A DNA stretch of 64,000 bases, from positions 1-64,000 of the forward strand of contig NZ_JANFAK020000005.1 in NCBI RefSeq assembly GCF_024721315.2, read 5' to 3'. This document shows, piece after piece, positions 43,971 through 52,783 of this stretch. The notes below the pieces were generated by a model, which was not told the origin of the DNA, ran no database searches, and was given only the letters and a program-made list of their open reading frames with translations. The number at the start of each line of letters is the position of its first letter. The stretch's first letter is position 1. A program made the translations under genes and the position numbers. Source of the DNA: Streptomyces sp. Isolate_45. Lineage in GTDB: Bacteria > Actinomycetota > Actinomycetes > Streptomycetales > Streptomycetaceae.

Positions 43971-46245
43971 CGAGATCGGTCACCTTTCCGCCGGCCACGA
44001 TCTGCTGAGGTCCGGCTTGTTCCAGGGCGTCGATGATGGTGTCGAGCTTGCCGAGCGTGCGGGTGTTCTTCTCGGCGATCCGCGAGAGCCCGGCCCTCTC
44101 GGCATCGCCGATGAGCTTGCGGGTCTCATCGCGCTGGCGTCGGTGCTGGTCGAGGAAGTCGCCGGTTGTGATGAAGAATCGGCAGTCCAGGCATGGGTTG
44201 GCGTACTCGCAGTCGGTCTGGATGGGGGCTCCGCAGTACCCGTTGGGGAGACTGACCTTGGCGCGAACGAGGGACAGACGCATCCAGGCGGCGTCGGCGA
44301 GGGGATGGTCGGTGGGCAGTTCGACGGGTTCGCCGTCGGCGTCGACCTTGAGGGCCTTCTCCCAGTGCTCGCGCAGGGTCTTCTGGTGGAGTCGCGCGTA
44401 GACGGCGGTCATTTCCGGCGACATGTGGTCAAGCAGCTGCTGGACGATGTACTGCGGGACGTTGGCGTTGATCAGCCGGGTGCCCAGCGTGTGTCGGAAC
44501 TGGTGAAAGGTGACCCGCGCGGAGCGTCCGTGCTCGTCGAGGAGACGAATGCGCTGCAGCCAGTTCTCCATGAGGCTGCGGCACCAGGTGTCCGAGATGG
44601 GTTTGCTGCCGTTGAGGTTTGCCTGCCCGCTGGGGAACAGGAAGCGGCTCCCGGCCGGGAATCTCGACTCGACCCGGTGTTGCTGTTCTGCGATCTCGTC
44701 TGCCAGGTCCTGGCTGATCGGGAAGAACGCGGCACGTCCGTGCATCTTGTGGTTGATCCAGGCCAGGTAGGGGGCGCCCGTGTCGTCGTGGGTGACGCAG
44801 TCGAATCGCAGGCGTCGGGCGTCCTTCATGCGCAGGCCGCAGGAGATCAGCAGGGGAATCATGAGGCGGAGGTCATCACTGGGGATCAGTGCCAGGTTGG
44901 AGGGATTTTCCAGCTGGCGCATGAGGTGCTCGGAGATCCAGCGCGGCTTGGCCGGCGGCAAGGCTGGGGCGTCGTTGTAGACGACGGCGTTGCGCGGAAG
45001 GTCCGGCTGCCAGTCGTGCGCCCGGGTATCTGTGAGCAACCGGCTCAGAGCGTTGACCGCGGTCCGGCGGGTGTAGACGTCCGGGTAGTCGATGCTCAGG
45101 ACGGCGATCCATGTCTCGATCCGTGCGCGTGTCAGGTCGGCGGGCGCTGCGTTCGGCGGGAGATGCCGGGCGAAGTGGACCAGGGAGCGGAGATTGTTCG
45201 CCACCGTGTTGACGCTGATGCCCGTACTGATCCGCCACCGGCACCACCGTTTGGTCAGCTCGCGAAGCCAGGGCTGGGGGATGCTCGCAAAGCGCAGGTA
45301 GCGCGACTCGCCTTCTGCCAGGGCGAGATGGCGCAGGTCCCAGGTATCGCGAGGGTACTGGTCGGCCCATGGGTCATCGGCGATGAGCAGGTGTTCCAGT
45401 GCGAAGCGGGTGTCCGCGATGAAGCGGAAGGCCACCACGTTGTGGGTCGAACGCTGGCCGTCGGGGTTGGCGGGGGCGACGTAGTCCCGCCAGTGGGCTT
45501 CGCTCCAGTCGACGAGGCTGGTGACCGGTGCCTGAGACGCCCAGGTGACCGCGCGGCGCACGTCTCGGGCGGGGGTGAATCGCAGCCCTTCATCGAGGCG
45601 GTGCTGGAGTCCGAACTGGAATTCCAGGCGGAGTCCGGGGGCGAGCTGGCCGAGGCGGATCTTCGGGTCGCCGCGGTGGGCGAGGTCGTCGTACCAACCG
45701 CTGAGATCTGGGCGACCGTGCTTGCGCCACCGGCTGTGGTGCGTGTGACACAGCGATGCGTTGGTGCTGTCGGTCCAGCGCGGGCAGTCGGGGAATTCGC
45801 AGGACCGTTCCACGGCCTGGGGCCCCTGCGGCGGCTGGTAGATGGTCCGTCCGACCCAGTCCGCGAGGTCCGGCCGTCCCGCATGGTTCCAGCGCGAGGC
45901 ATGTCGGTGGCACAGGGTGTTGGCGGCTCTGGCCCGATTGCATCCGGGGAGCACGCAGTCCAGTACCTGATTGCGCTGACGCAGCCGCGCGTCGACCTGC
46001 ACGGACCAGCTGTCCAGGTCGACCGGTCGGTCGGCTGCCACCCAGTGGTGATGGTGGGTGCGACAGAGCAGCAGCCTGCCCATGGTCAGCGTGGTCGGGC
46101 AGGACGGTATGCGGCACTCCCCCGGGAAGAACGTCGGGCTGTCACGAGGGGGACGGAACACGTCGGCACGGAACTCCGGCCGGACCGTCTCCATCAGCTT
46201 CGCCAGAAGCCCAGCCGAGCCCCGGTGTATCTGGGGTGTGTTCAC
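43957..46245 (-). CDS. TnpB-like tyrosine recombinase
   Basis: The 762-residue protein has an N-terminal region with Cys/His clusters (CRIPSC, LLCRTHHHHW, CVLPGC, LCHRHASRW, CEFPDC, LCHTHHSRW) resembling zinc-binding repeats. A central SAM-like domain follows, then the catalytic part: R in LISCGLRMKDARRL, H-x-x-R in FHQFRHTLGTRL, and LLDHMSPEMTAVYARL with the nucleophile Tyr. The C-terminal Cys group CEYANPCLDCRFF follows. The GTG at 46245 overlaps the tnpA stop (GTGA). It strand-exchanges DNA together with TnpA. Confidence 0.85.
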   Translation of the reverse strand: MNTPQIHRGSAGLLAKLMETVRPEFRADVFRPPRDSPTFFPGECRIPSCPTTLTMGRLLLCRTHHHHWVAADRPVDLDSWSVQVDARLRQRNQVLDCVLPGCNRARAANTLCHRHASRWNHAGRPDLADWVGRTIYQPPQGPQAVERSCEFPDCPRWTDSTNASLCHTHHSRWRKHGRPDLSGWYDDLAHRGDPKIRLGQLAPGLRLEFQFGLQHRLDEGLRFTPARDVRRAVTWASQAPVTSLVDWSEAHWRDYVAPANPDGQRSTHNVVAFRFIADTRFALEHLLIADDPWADQYPRDTWDLRHLALAEGESRYLRFASIPQPWLRELTKRWCRWRISTGISVNTVANNLRSLVHFARHLPPNAAPADLTRARIETWIAVLSIDYPDVYTRRTAVNALSRLLTDTRAHDWQPDLPRNAVVYNDAPALPPAKPRWISEHLMRQLENPSNLALIPSDDLRLMIPLLISCGLRMKDARRLRFDCVTHDDTGAPYLAWINHKMHGRAAFFPISQDLADEIAEQQHRVESRFPAGSRFLFPSGQANLNGSKPISDTWCRSLMENWLQRIRLLDEHGRSARVTFHQFRHTLGTRLINANVPQYIVQQLLDHMSPEMTAVYARLHQKTLREHWEKALKVDADGEPVELPTDHPLADAAWMRLSLVRAKVSLPNGYCGAPIQTDCEYANPCLDCRFFITTGDFLDQHRRQRDETRKLIGDAERAGLSRIAEKNTRTLGKLDTIIDALEQAGPQQIVAGGKVTDLDATG

Positions 46246-47405
46246 CGCTCTGACTTCCCGTCCTTGATGACCCCAGCCGAGAGAAGCACCCTGCGATGAT
46301 CTTCGACACTGAGGTGGCTGTAGATCTCCGCGGTCGTCTGCGAACTGGCGTGGCCGAGGAGCTCGGCCACGACCTCGATCGGAACCTTGGCCCGCAGCAG
46401 TCGCGTGGCGTAGGTGTGCCGGCACGCGTGCGGCGAGAAATGGGCGATACCGGTCCACTTCTTCAGGCGTCCCACGAGCTCGTTGACGTTCGCCCGGGTC
46501 ATCGGGGAGCCGATCGGGGCACGGAAGAGGTTGACGAACACGAAGTCGCAGTCAAGAGCCCTGTACTCGCTCTCCATGTAGGAGGCGTAGCGGTCGAACA
46601 GCTCCGGACTCACCGGAACGGTCCGACCCTTCATCCCCTTGACCCGAGCGCGGTTCGGATTGTTCTCCCGCGGAACGATGTAGATCTCGCCCTTGCGGAG
46701 GTTGAGGTCGCTATGCCGCAGGCCCAGGGCCTCGCTGATCCGCAGACCCGAGTCGTCCAGGAGGGCGATGAGGAACTGGTCCCGCCGCCGACTGCAGGCT
46801 CGCATCAGCCGCTGCACCTCGTCGCCGGTGAGGGTCTTGGGCGGGTTGCGGTGGGCGTGGATGCGGATCGGGCTGTGCTCGACTTCCCCGCCGCGCTGGG
46901 TGTGCACCAACATCGGCATGTAGGTGCCGGTGGGCTGCCTGGCCAGCAGGTTTCCCAGCAGCGCGGGAACGCTCTCATCCCGCCGGGCGTGGAACCGGTA
47001 GAAGGACGCGAGCGCCGCCCTCTTCCGCTGCAGCGTGGTGTTCTCCAGCGCCGGACCGACATCCGGCAGCACGAACACACCGGCCGCTCGGGCCGGCTTC
47101 GGCCGGCGCAGCCAGTCGAAGAACTGGGCAAGGACCTCCAGCCGCACCCGCCGGAAGTCCAGACAGACCTGCTCCAGCCAGACGAAGAAGTCCCTCAGGT
47201 CGTAGGCGTAGCCCTGGACCGTGTTCGGCGACGCGCCCGTCGCGGACAGGTACGCAAGGAAGTCCTCCACGGCATCGACGGGCAAGCCGTCGTCTCCCAC
47301 CACGGTGTACGAGAGCGGACCGTCATCGGACAGCCGCAGCCTCTGCACTGCGAACGACACACCACACCCCAGGCCGATATGGACAGGCGAACAGAACCCG
47401 TCCAT
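46242..47405 (-). CDS. TnpA-like tyrosine recombinase
   Basis: The 387-residue integrase has a core-binding domain (about 45-150: FLAYLSATGASPNTVQGYAY) and a catalytic domain. The latter has R in LLDDSGLRISEALGL, H-x-x-R in SPHACRHTYATRLL, H in ELLGHASSQTTAEIY and the following Tyr nucleophile. It is the first gene of the cassette. The start is uncertain: ATG at 47405 or GTG at 47360 (VSFAVQRL), the latter preceded by GGGGTG. Confidence 0.85.
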   Translation of the reverse strand: MDGFCSPVHIGLGCGVSFAVQRLRLSDDGPLSYTVVGDDGLPVDAVEDFLAYLSATGASPNTVQGYAYDLRDFFVWLEQVCLDFRRVRLEVLAQFFDWLRRPKPARAAGVFVLPDVGPALENTTLQRKRAALASFYRFHARRDESVPALLGNLLARQPTGTYMPMLVHTQRGGEVEHSPIRIHAHRNPPKTLTGDEVQRLMRACSRRRDQFLIALLDDSGLRISEALGLRHSDLNLRKGEIYIVPRENNPNRARVKGMKGRTVPVSPELFDRYASYMESEYRALDCDFVFVNLFRAPIGSPMTRANVNELVGRLKKWTGIAHFSPHACRHTYATRLLRAKVPIEVVAELLGHASSQTTAEIYSHLSVEDHRRVLLSAGVIKDGKSER

Positions 47406-47559
47406 GAAGCACTGAAAGGCCCTTGGATGGCAGCGAGTTGGACGTCAAAGACACTCGGAAGACTGATCGACATAGTCGAGGACGGCGGTGAACTGCTGCC
47501 GGGCGGCGAAGTCATCGAGCCTTCACCAGGGGCTTGCTGAACGCCGTATGAACCAGGGA

Positions 47560-48366
47560 ACGGCCCCTCCACAGCAGCCGACTGCTGCCCCCTCGCCGAG
47601 GGGGAACGACAGCACATAGCCGCGCTGATGCCCGTCCGCGACCACATCGGCAGAACTCCGGGCGGCTCTCGCCGGCGTCATGTACGTCCTGCGAACCGGT
47701 GTTGCCTGGCGCGATGTCCCGGCCGAGACCGTGGGCTGTTCCGGAGTGACGGCCTCGCGCCGGCTGCGGGACTGGACCGAGGCCGGCGTCTGGCCACGCC
47801 TGCACGCCGCCCTTCTCGCCGAACTGCGCCGCGCGGACGCGTTGGACCTGGACGACTGCTCCGTGGACGGATCGCATGTCCGGGCCCTCAAAGGGGGGAC
47901 CACGTTGGCCCCTCGCCCGTCGACCGCGCCCGCCCCGGCTCCAAGCACCACCTGATCGTCGACCGCCACGGAACCCCGCTCGCCGTCACGCTCACCGGCG
48001 GCAACCGGCACGACGTCACCCAGCTCCTGCCGCTGCCGGGCACCGTCCCGCCGATCCGGGGCCTTCGCGGACGCCCGCGCCGCAAGCCCCGGCGCCTGTA
48101 TGCGGACCGGGGCTACGACTTCGACAAGTACCGCCGCCTGCTGCGGAAGCGAGGCATCAAGCCGATGATCGCCCGACGCGGCGTCGCCCACGGCTCCGGA
48201 CTGGGCAAAGTGCGCTGGGTGGTCGAGCGTGCCTTCGCGTGGCTGCACCAGTTCAAACGGCTCCGCACCCGCTACGAACGACGGGCCGAACTCCACCAAG
48301 GCCTGCTCGAACTGGCCTGCAGTCTCATATGCCTCCGCCGCCTACGCACCGCATCGCGGAGCGGTC
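47560..48366 (+). pseudogene. IS5-family transposase remnant (frameshifted)
   Basis: The frame from 47680 gives MYVLRTGVAWRDVPAETVGC and DDCSVDGSHVRALKGG. After a -1 shift at the run of six G (near 47893) it continues HVGPSPVDRARPGSKHHLIV, TLTGGNRHDVTQLLPL, LYADRGYDFDKYRRLLRKRG and VVERAFAWLHQFKRLRTRYE, the complete DDE part. The first 35 or so codons (before 47680) cannot be read cleanly. The G-run could be a programmed frameshift as in the IS427 group, but with the N-terminus lost the copy is unlikely to work. A sequence like the terminal repeat (GAGCGGTCAGT) ends it near 48366. Confidence 0.7.
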
Positions 48367-48766
48367 AGTTGGCTACGCTGAACCATCCCGGCCGCACCTC
48401 GTTCAGAAGCGGTTGCAGCGACCGCACCGCGGACCGCATGTCCTGATCCGTGACGTCAAGAGGCTCCGGCAGGTTCAGCCCGTACCGGCGCAGCCGCCAG
48501 AGGTCGAAGATTTCGCTCCCGTCGGCTGTGAAGTCGACATCGACCTCAGTGCCGTTGTCGCTCTCGAAGCGGCACCCTGCCCCGTGAACCGTGTAGGCGT
48601 AGGCGCCGATGTGACCAGTCCGACTGATCTGGCGCGAACGGACCAGGCCGAGGACATCTGCCAGTCGCTCAATCGACGGGATCGCCACCCTCATGGCTTC
48701 ATCAATCGCGTTCAGAGCGCGGACATAACCAAGCACAAGGTCTCGCGCAGCCCCAACCCGTTCCAT
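48365..48766 (-). CDS. DUF6896-like protein
   Basis: The 133-residue protein starts MERVGAARDLVLGYVRALNA and contains HGAGCRFESDNGTEVDVDFT, then DGSEIFDLWRLRRYGLNLPE, the signature of DUF6896 proteins, whose role is unknown. The ATG at 48766 follows a G-rich AGGGGGG at 11 bases; an in-frame ATG at 48811 gives a longer form. Its 3' end touches the IS5 remnant and its 5' side faces an isolated IS terminal repeat, so it is bracketed by IS sequence. Confidence 0.65.
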   Translation of the reverse strand: MERVGAARDLVLGYVRALNAIDEAMRVAIPSIERLADVLGLVRSRQISRTGHIGAYAYTVHGAGCRFESDNGTEVDVDFTADGSEIFDLWRLRRYGLNLPEPLDVTDQDMRSAVRSLQPLLNEVRPGWFSVAN

Positions 48767-48838
48767 ACGGCGCCATCCCCCCTGAGCCCGTGACTGAAGG
48801 GATTGTGCCATGAGGCCGCCAGCCTCTCCGCAGGACGG

Positions 48839-48859
48839 CATTCTGAAACGATCAGTAAG
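48839..48859. repeat. Isolated IS terminal inverted repeat
   Basis: CATTCTGAAACGATCAGT plus AAG is the reverse complement of 29101-29121 with a single change. No transposase gene is directly joined to it. It may be a solo IS end left after deletion, or the outer end of a larger unit with the remnant at 47560-48366. Confidence 0.6.
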
Positions 48860-49077
48860 CCGGCCCCCAGCCGTGCGGCCGAACCCCGATGCCCGTGAAA
48901 CCTGACCGGCGGACAACCGACTGCCCACAATCCGCCCCACGGCGATGGCGCAGAAGGGGCCGTCCGGCCCCCGCAGGGGGGCCGATCCTGCCCTTCCCGC
49001 CCCGGCCCCACGAGAGCAGCGTGTCAGGCATCGGCCAAGCCGACGCATGCCCCGGCCCGCGGTCCGAAGGAGTATTC

Positions 49078-51438
49078 ATGACCACGTACCGAATCTCGGA
49101 GCTTGACGCGCACTGGCGCGCCGCGAACTACCTGGCCGCCGGCCAGATCTACCTCTTGGACAACCCGCTGCTCACGGAGCCGCTGCGGCCGGAACACATC
49201 AAGCCCCGGCTGCTCGGGCATTGGGGCACCGCACCCGGCCTGAACTTCGTCCACACCCACCTCAACCGGGTGGTCAAGGAGCGATCGCTGGAGGCGCTGT
49301 GCGTCTGGGGGCCCGGCCACGGCGGGGCCGCCGTGCTCGCCAACTCCTGGCTGGAGGGCACGTACAGCGAGACCTACCCGGACATCGGCCGCGACGCGGA
49401 CGGGATGCGCAAGCTGTTCCGGCAGTTCTCCTTCCCAGGCGGCGTCCCCAGCCACGTCGCGCCGGAGACGCCGGGGTCCATCCACGAGGGCGGGGAGCTC
49501 GGCTACTCGCTGGCCCACGCGTACGGGGCCGCCTTCGACCATCCCGGACTGCTGGTGGCCTGCGTCATCGGCGACGGCGAGGCGGAGACGGGGCCGCTGG
49601 CCGCTTCCTGGCACTCCAACAAGTTCCTGGACCCGGTCCACGACGGCGCCGTCCTGCCGGTCCTGCACCTCAACGGCTACAAGATCGCCAACCCGACCGT
49701 GCTGTCGCGCATCCCCGAGGCGGAGCTCGACGCACTGCTGCGCGGCTACGGGCACGACCCCCTCTACGTTTCCGGCAGCGACCCCGCCCTCGTCCACCCG
49801 GCCATGGCCAGGGCCCTTGACCAGGCCCTCGACCGCATCCACACCATCCAGGGGGAAGCGCGGCCCACGGGTACGGATCCCGGCAATGAGCGCGCGCGGT
49901 GGCCGATGATCGTGCTGCGGACCCCCAAGGGCTGGACGGGGCCGGCGACCGTCGACGGCCTACCGGTCGAGGGCACCTGGCGCGCACACCAGGTGCCGCT
50001 CGACGCGGTCCGCGAGGACCCCGCACACCTGCGCCAGCTGGAGGACTGGATGCGTTCCTACCGACCGGAGGAGCTCTTCGAGGCCGATGGCTGTCCTGCG
50101 GCCTCCGTGCTGGCCTGCGTACCGGAGGGTGGGCGGCGACTGGGCGCGAGTTCGTACGCCAACGGCGGCCGGCTGCTGCGCTCGCTCCCCCTGCCCGGCC
50201 TCGACGCGCACGCCGTCCCCGTGGAGAAGCCCGGCAGCACCCTGCACGAGCCGACCCGCGTCCTGGGACGCTACCTCGCGCAGATCATGAGGGACACGGC
50301 CGGACGGCGGGACTTCCGGGTCTTCGGACCGGACGAGACCGCGAGCAACCACCTCGACGATCTGTACGACGTGACGGGCAAGGCCTGGCAGGGCCTGACG
50401 GAACCCACCGACCGGAACCTGTCCCCGGACGGCCGGGTCATGGAGATCCTCTCCGAGCACGTGTGCCAGGGCTGGCTGGAGGGGTACCTCCTGACCGGCC
50501 GCCACGGCCTGTTCTCCACGTACGAGGCCTTCGCCCACATCGTCGACTCGATGGTCGGCCAGCACATCAAATGGCTCAAGAGCGCACGCGAGCTGAGCTG
50601 GCGGGCGCCCATCGCCTCGCTCAACTACCTGCTCACCTCGCACGTCTGGCGCCAGGACAGCAACGGCTTCTCCCACCAGGACCCCGGATTCGTCGACCAC
50701 GTCCTCAGCAAGAGTCCCGGTGTCGTGCGCGTCTACCTGCCGCCGGACGCCAACACCCTCCTCGCCGTGGCCGATCACGCCCTGCGCGACCGCGACCAGG
50801 TCAACGTCATCGTCGCCGGCAAACAGCCCTGCCACGACTGGTTGTCCATGGACGAAGCACGCTCACACGTGGCACGCGGCGCCGGAATCTGGGAGTGGGC
50901 CGGCACGGACGACGGGGCCCAGGAGGTCGACGTCGTTCTGGCCTGCGCCGGAGACGTGCCGACCCTGGAGGTGCTCGCCGCCACCGCCCTGCTGCGCCGA
51001 CACCTACCGGATCTGGCCGTGCGCGTGGTCAACGTCGTCGACATCGCCCGCCTGATGCCGCGGGAGGAGCATCCGCACGGGATGACCGACACGGAGTACG
51101 ACGCGCTCTTCACCACCGACAGGCCCGTCGTCTTCGCCTACCACGGCTATCCGTGGCTGATCCACCGCCTTGCCTATCGCCGGACCGGCCATCCGAACCT
51201 GCACGTCCGCGGCTACAAGGAGTCCGGTACGACCACCACCCCCTTCGACATGGTCGTCCGCAACGACCTCGACCGCTATCGGCTCGTCATGGACGTCATC
51301 GACCGCGTCCCCGGCCTCGCCGGGCGGGCGGCGGGCCTGCGGCAGAGCATGTCCGACCAGCGGATCCGCCACCACGACTGGATCCGCCTCCACGGAACCG
51401 ACCTGCCGGAGGTGGCCGACTGGTCCTGGCCCTACTGA
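49078..51438 (+). CDS. xfp: Phosphoketolase (xylulose 5-phosphate/fructose 6-phosphate)
   Basis: The 786-residue thiamine-diphosphate enzyme has [37 protein letters not shown] and [20 protein letters not shown]. The ThDP-Mg motif [19 protein letters not shown] and the C-terminal [13 protein letters not shown], typical of XFP, follow. It cleaves xylulose 5-phosphate (and often fructose 6-phosphate) with phosphate to give acetyl phosphate and glyceraldehyde 3-phosphate or erythrose 4-phosphate. The length and motifs are complete. GAAGGAG sits 6 bases before the ATG at 49078. It is followed by a cNMP-binding gene and an OsdR-like regulator, a grouping seen in dormancy/hypoxia loci. Confidence 0.93.
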   Translation: MTTYRISELDAHWRAANYLAAGQIYLLDNPLLTEPLRPEHIKPRLLGHWGTAPGLNFVHTHLNRVVKERSLEALCVWGPGHGGAAVLANSWLEGTYSETYPDIGRDADGMRKLFRQFSFPGGVPSHVAPETPGSIHEGGELGYSLAHAYGAAFDHPGLLVACVIGDGEAETGPLAASWHSNKFLDPVHDGAVLPVLHLNGYKIANPTVLSRIPEAELDALLRGYGHDPLYVSGSDPALVHPAMARALDQALDRIHTIQGEARPTGTDPGNERARWPMIVLRTPKGWTGPATVDGLPVEGTWRAHQVPLDAVREDPAHLRQLEDWMRSYRPEELFEADGCPAASVLACVPEGGRRLGASSYANGGRLLRSLPLPGLDAHAVPVEKPGSTLHEPTRVLGRYLAQIMRDTAGRRDFRVFGPDETASNHLDDLYDVTGKAWQGLTEPTDRNLSPDGRVMEILSEHVCQGWLEGYLLTGRHGLFSTYEAFAHIVDSMVGQHIKWLKSARELSWRAPIASLNYLLTSHVWRQDSNGFSHQDPGFVDHVLSKSPGVVRVYLPPDANTLLAVADHALRDRDQVNVIVAGKQPCHDWLSMDEARSHVARGAGIWEWAGTDDGAQEVDVVLACAGDVPTLEVLAATALLRRHLPDLAVRVVNVVDIARLMPREEHPHGMTDTEYDALFTTDRPVVFAYHGYPWLIHRLAYRRTGHPNLHVRGYKESGTTTTPFDMVVRNDLDRYRLVMDVIDRVPGLAGRAAGLRQSMSDQRIRHHDWIRLHGTDLPEVADWSWPY

Positions 51439-51554
51439 GCGCCCGCTCGGGGTGAGAGGGGTGGGCCGTCCGGGCCGACGAGGGTACCGAACGGCCCTTC
51501 CCGGGCCGGCCGCCACCGGCGGAGGGTGGAGGTGTACCCGAACGGAGAACCGCC

Positions 51555-52040
51555 ATGAGCACCTCCTCCCTCCACCGGCTCACGTCCTCCCCCGACCGCT
51601 TCACCCGCGCCCTGTCCCCGGAGCACCGTGGCAGCCTGCTGGCATTGGCCCACGAGAAGAACTTCCCCGCCGGCGCACGCCTGTTCAACCAGGGCGGGCA
51701 CACCAGCCATTTCTGGGTCATCCGGTCGGGCAGTGTCGGCATGGACGTGCACGTGCCCGGCAGGCAGGCCGCGGTGGTCGAGACGGTCGGCCCCGGCGAG
51801 CTCGTCGGCTGGTCCTGGCTGTTCCGCCCCTACACCTGGCACTTCGGCGCCGAGGCCATGACACCGGTACGCACCGACGAGTTCGACGCCGACGCCGTGC
51901 GCATGCTGATGAACTCCGACCCCGCACTCGCCTCCGAGATGTGGCAGTGGGTGGGTCAGGTGCTCGCCCACCGGCTCATATCCGCCCAGGTCCGCCTCCT
52001 CGACCTGTACGCGCCCCACGGCAGCGGAAGCAGCATCTGA
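51555..52040 (+). CDS. Cyclic nucleotide-binding domain protein
   Basis: The 161-residue single-domain protein has the cNMP-binding barrel: FPAGARLFNQGGHTSHFWVI, RSGSVGMDVHV, VETVGPGELVGWSWLF. It then has a C-terminal helix but no DNA-binding domain. The phosphate-binding cassette differs from CRP (no clear RxA Arg), so ligand binding is uncertain. The ATG at 51555 has ACGGAG upstream. It is likely co-transcribed with the phosphoketolase gene 116 bp upstream. It resembles the small CNBD proteins near OsdR-type loci. Confidence 0.8.
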   Translation: MSTSSLHRLTSSPDRFTRALSPEHRGSLLALAHEKNFPAGARLFNQGGHTSHFWVIRSGSVGMDVHVPGRQAAVVETVGPGELVGWSWLFRPYTWHFGAEAMTPVRTDEFDADAVRMLMNSDPALASEMWQWVGQVLAHRLISAQVRLLDLYAPHGSGSSI

Positions 52041-52084
52041 GACAATCGACCCCAGACGTATCCCGACCCGAGGGTGTGGCGCGG

Positions 52085-52774
52085 ATGTCCGATGCACCAG
52101 CTGCCACCCCGGCCCCCACCAGGGTCTTCCTCCTCGACGACCACGAGGTCGTCCGCCGGGGGCTCCACGATCTCCTGGACGCCGAGCCCGACATCGAAGT
52201 GGTCGGCGAAGCGGCCACGGCCGCACAGGCCCTGGCCCGGGGGCCGGCCCTGAAGCCGGATGTGGCGGTGCTCGACGTGCGGCTGCCCGACAGCGACGGC
52301 ATCACCGTCTGCCGCGAACTGCGCTCTCGCATGCCCGATGTCGCCTGCCTCATGCTCACGTCCTTCGACGACGAGGACGCCCTCCTCGACGCCATCATGG
52401 CCGGCGCCGCCGGGTACGTCCTGAAGCAGATCAGGGGCTCCGACCTGGTCGCCGCCATCCGGACGGTGGCGACGGGTCAGTCGATGCTCGACCCGGCGAC
52501 GACCGCGCGCCTCATGCGCTCGCTGAGGGACCCCAGCGCCGGAAAGCCGCCCGAGGACCAGCGGCTGACGGTCCTCACCGAACGCGAGCGCGCCGTGCTG
52601 GAACTCGTCGGCGAGGGCCTCACCAACCGGCAGATCGGCAAACGGCTCTTCCTCTCGGAAAAGACGGTCAAAAACCACATCTCACGACTGCTGGCCAAGC
52701 TGGGAGTGGAGCGGCGCGTTCAGGCGGCGGTCATCGCCGCCGAGGTCCGCGAACGTGACGAACCGGGCCGCTGA
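52085..52774 (+). CDS. NarL/DevR (OsdR)-like response regulator
   Basis: The 229-residue protein has a receiver with D18/D19, acceptor D64 (VAVLDVRLPD), T/S at LMLTSFDDED and K at GYVLKQIRG. A LuxR-type HTH follows (LTERERAVLELVGEGLTNRQ, SEKTVKNHISRLLAKLGVER). The sequence is typical of the DevR/DosR-OsdR group that controls hypoxia or dormancy genes in actinobacteria. It is convergent with its likely kinase, with stops 9 bp apart. Genes likely under its control include those around it (xfp, CNBD, USP). Confidence 0.85.
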   Translation: MSDAPAATPAPTRVFLLDDHEVVRRGLHDLLDAEPDIEVVGEAATAAQALARGPALKPDVAVLDVRLPDSDGITVCRELRSRMPDVACLMLTSFDDEDALLDAIMAGAAGYVLKQIRGSDLVAAIRTVATGQSMLDPATTARLMRSLRDPSAGKPPEDQRLTVLTERERAVLELVGEGLTNRQIGKRLFLSEKTVKNHISRLLAKLGVERRVQAAVIAAEVRERDEPGR

Positions 52775-52783
52775 CGCCATCGC

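Larger units (their letters stand above)
43587..47405 (-). mobile_element. Tn554-like tnpA-tnpB-tnpC recombinase cassette
   Basis: Three overlapping genes on one strand encode two tyrosine recombinases and a DUF6262 (TnpC-like) protein, the trio that moves Tn554-type elements. The ends of the element were not identified. The right side is followed at once by an IS5-family remnant; the left by a small gene at 43158. No resistance cargo was seen inside. Confidence 0.7.

Noticed and set aside
43597..46299. 900-codon plus-strand frame
   Set aside because: Antisense shadow of the tnpB/tnpC genes; the minus-strand proteins have clear recombinase motifs.
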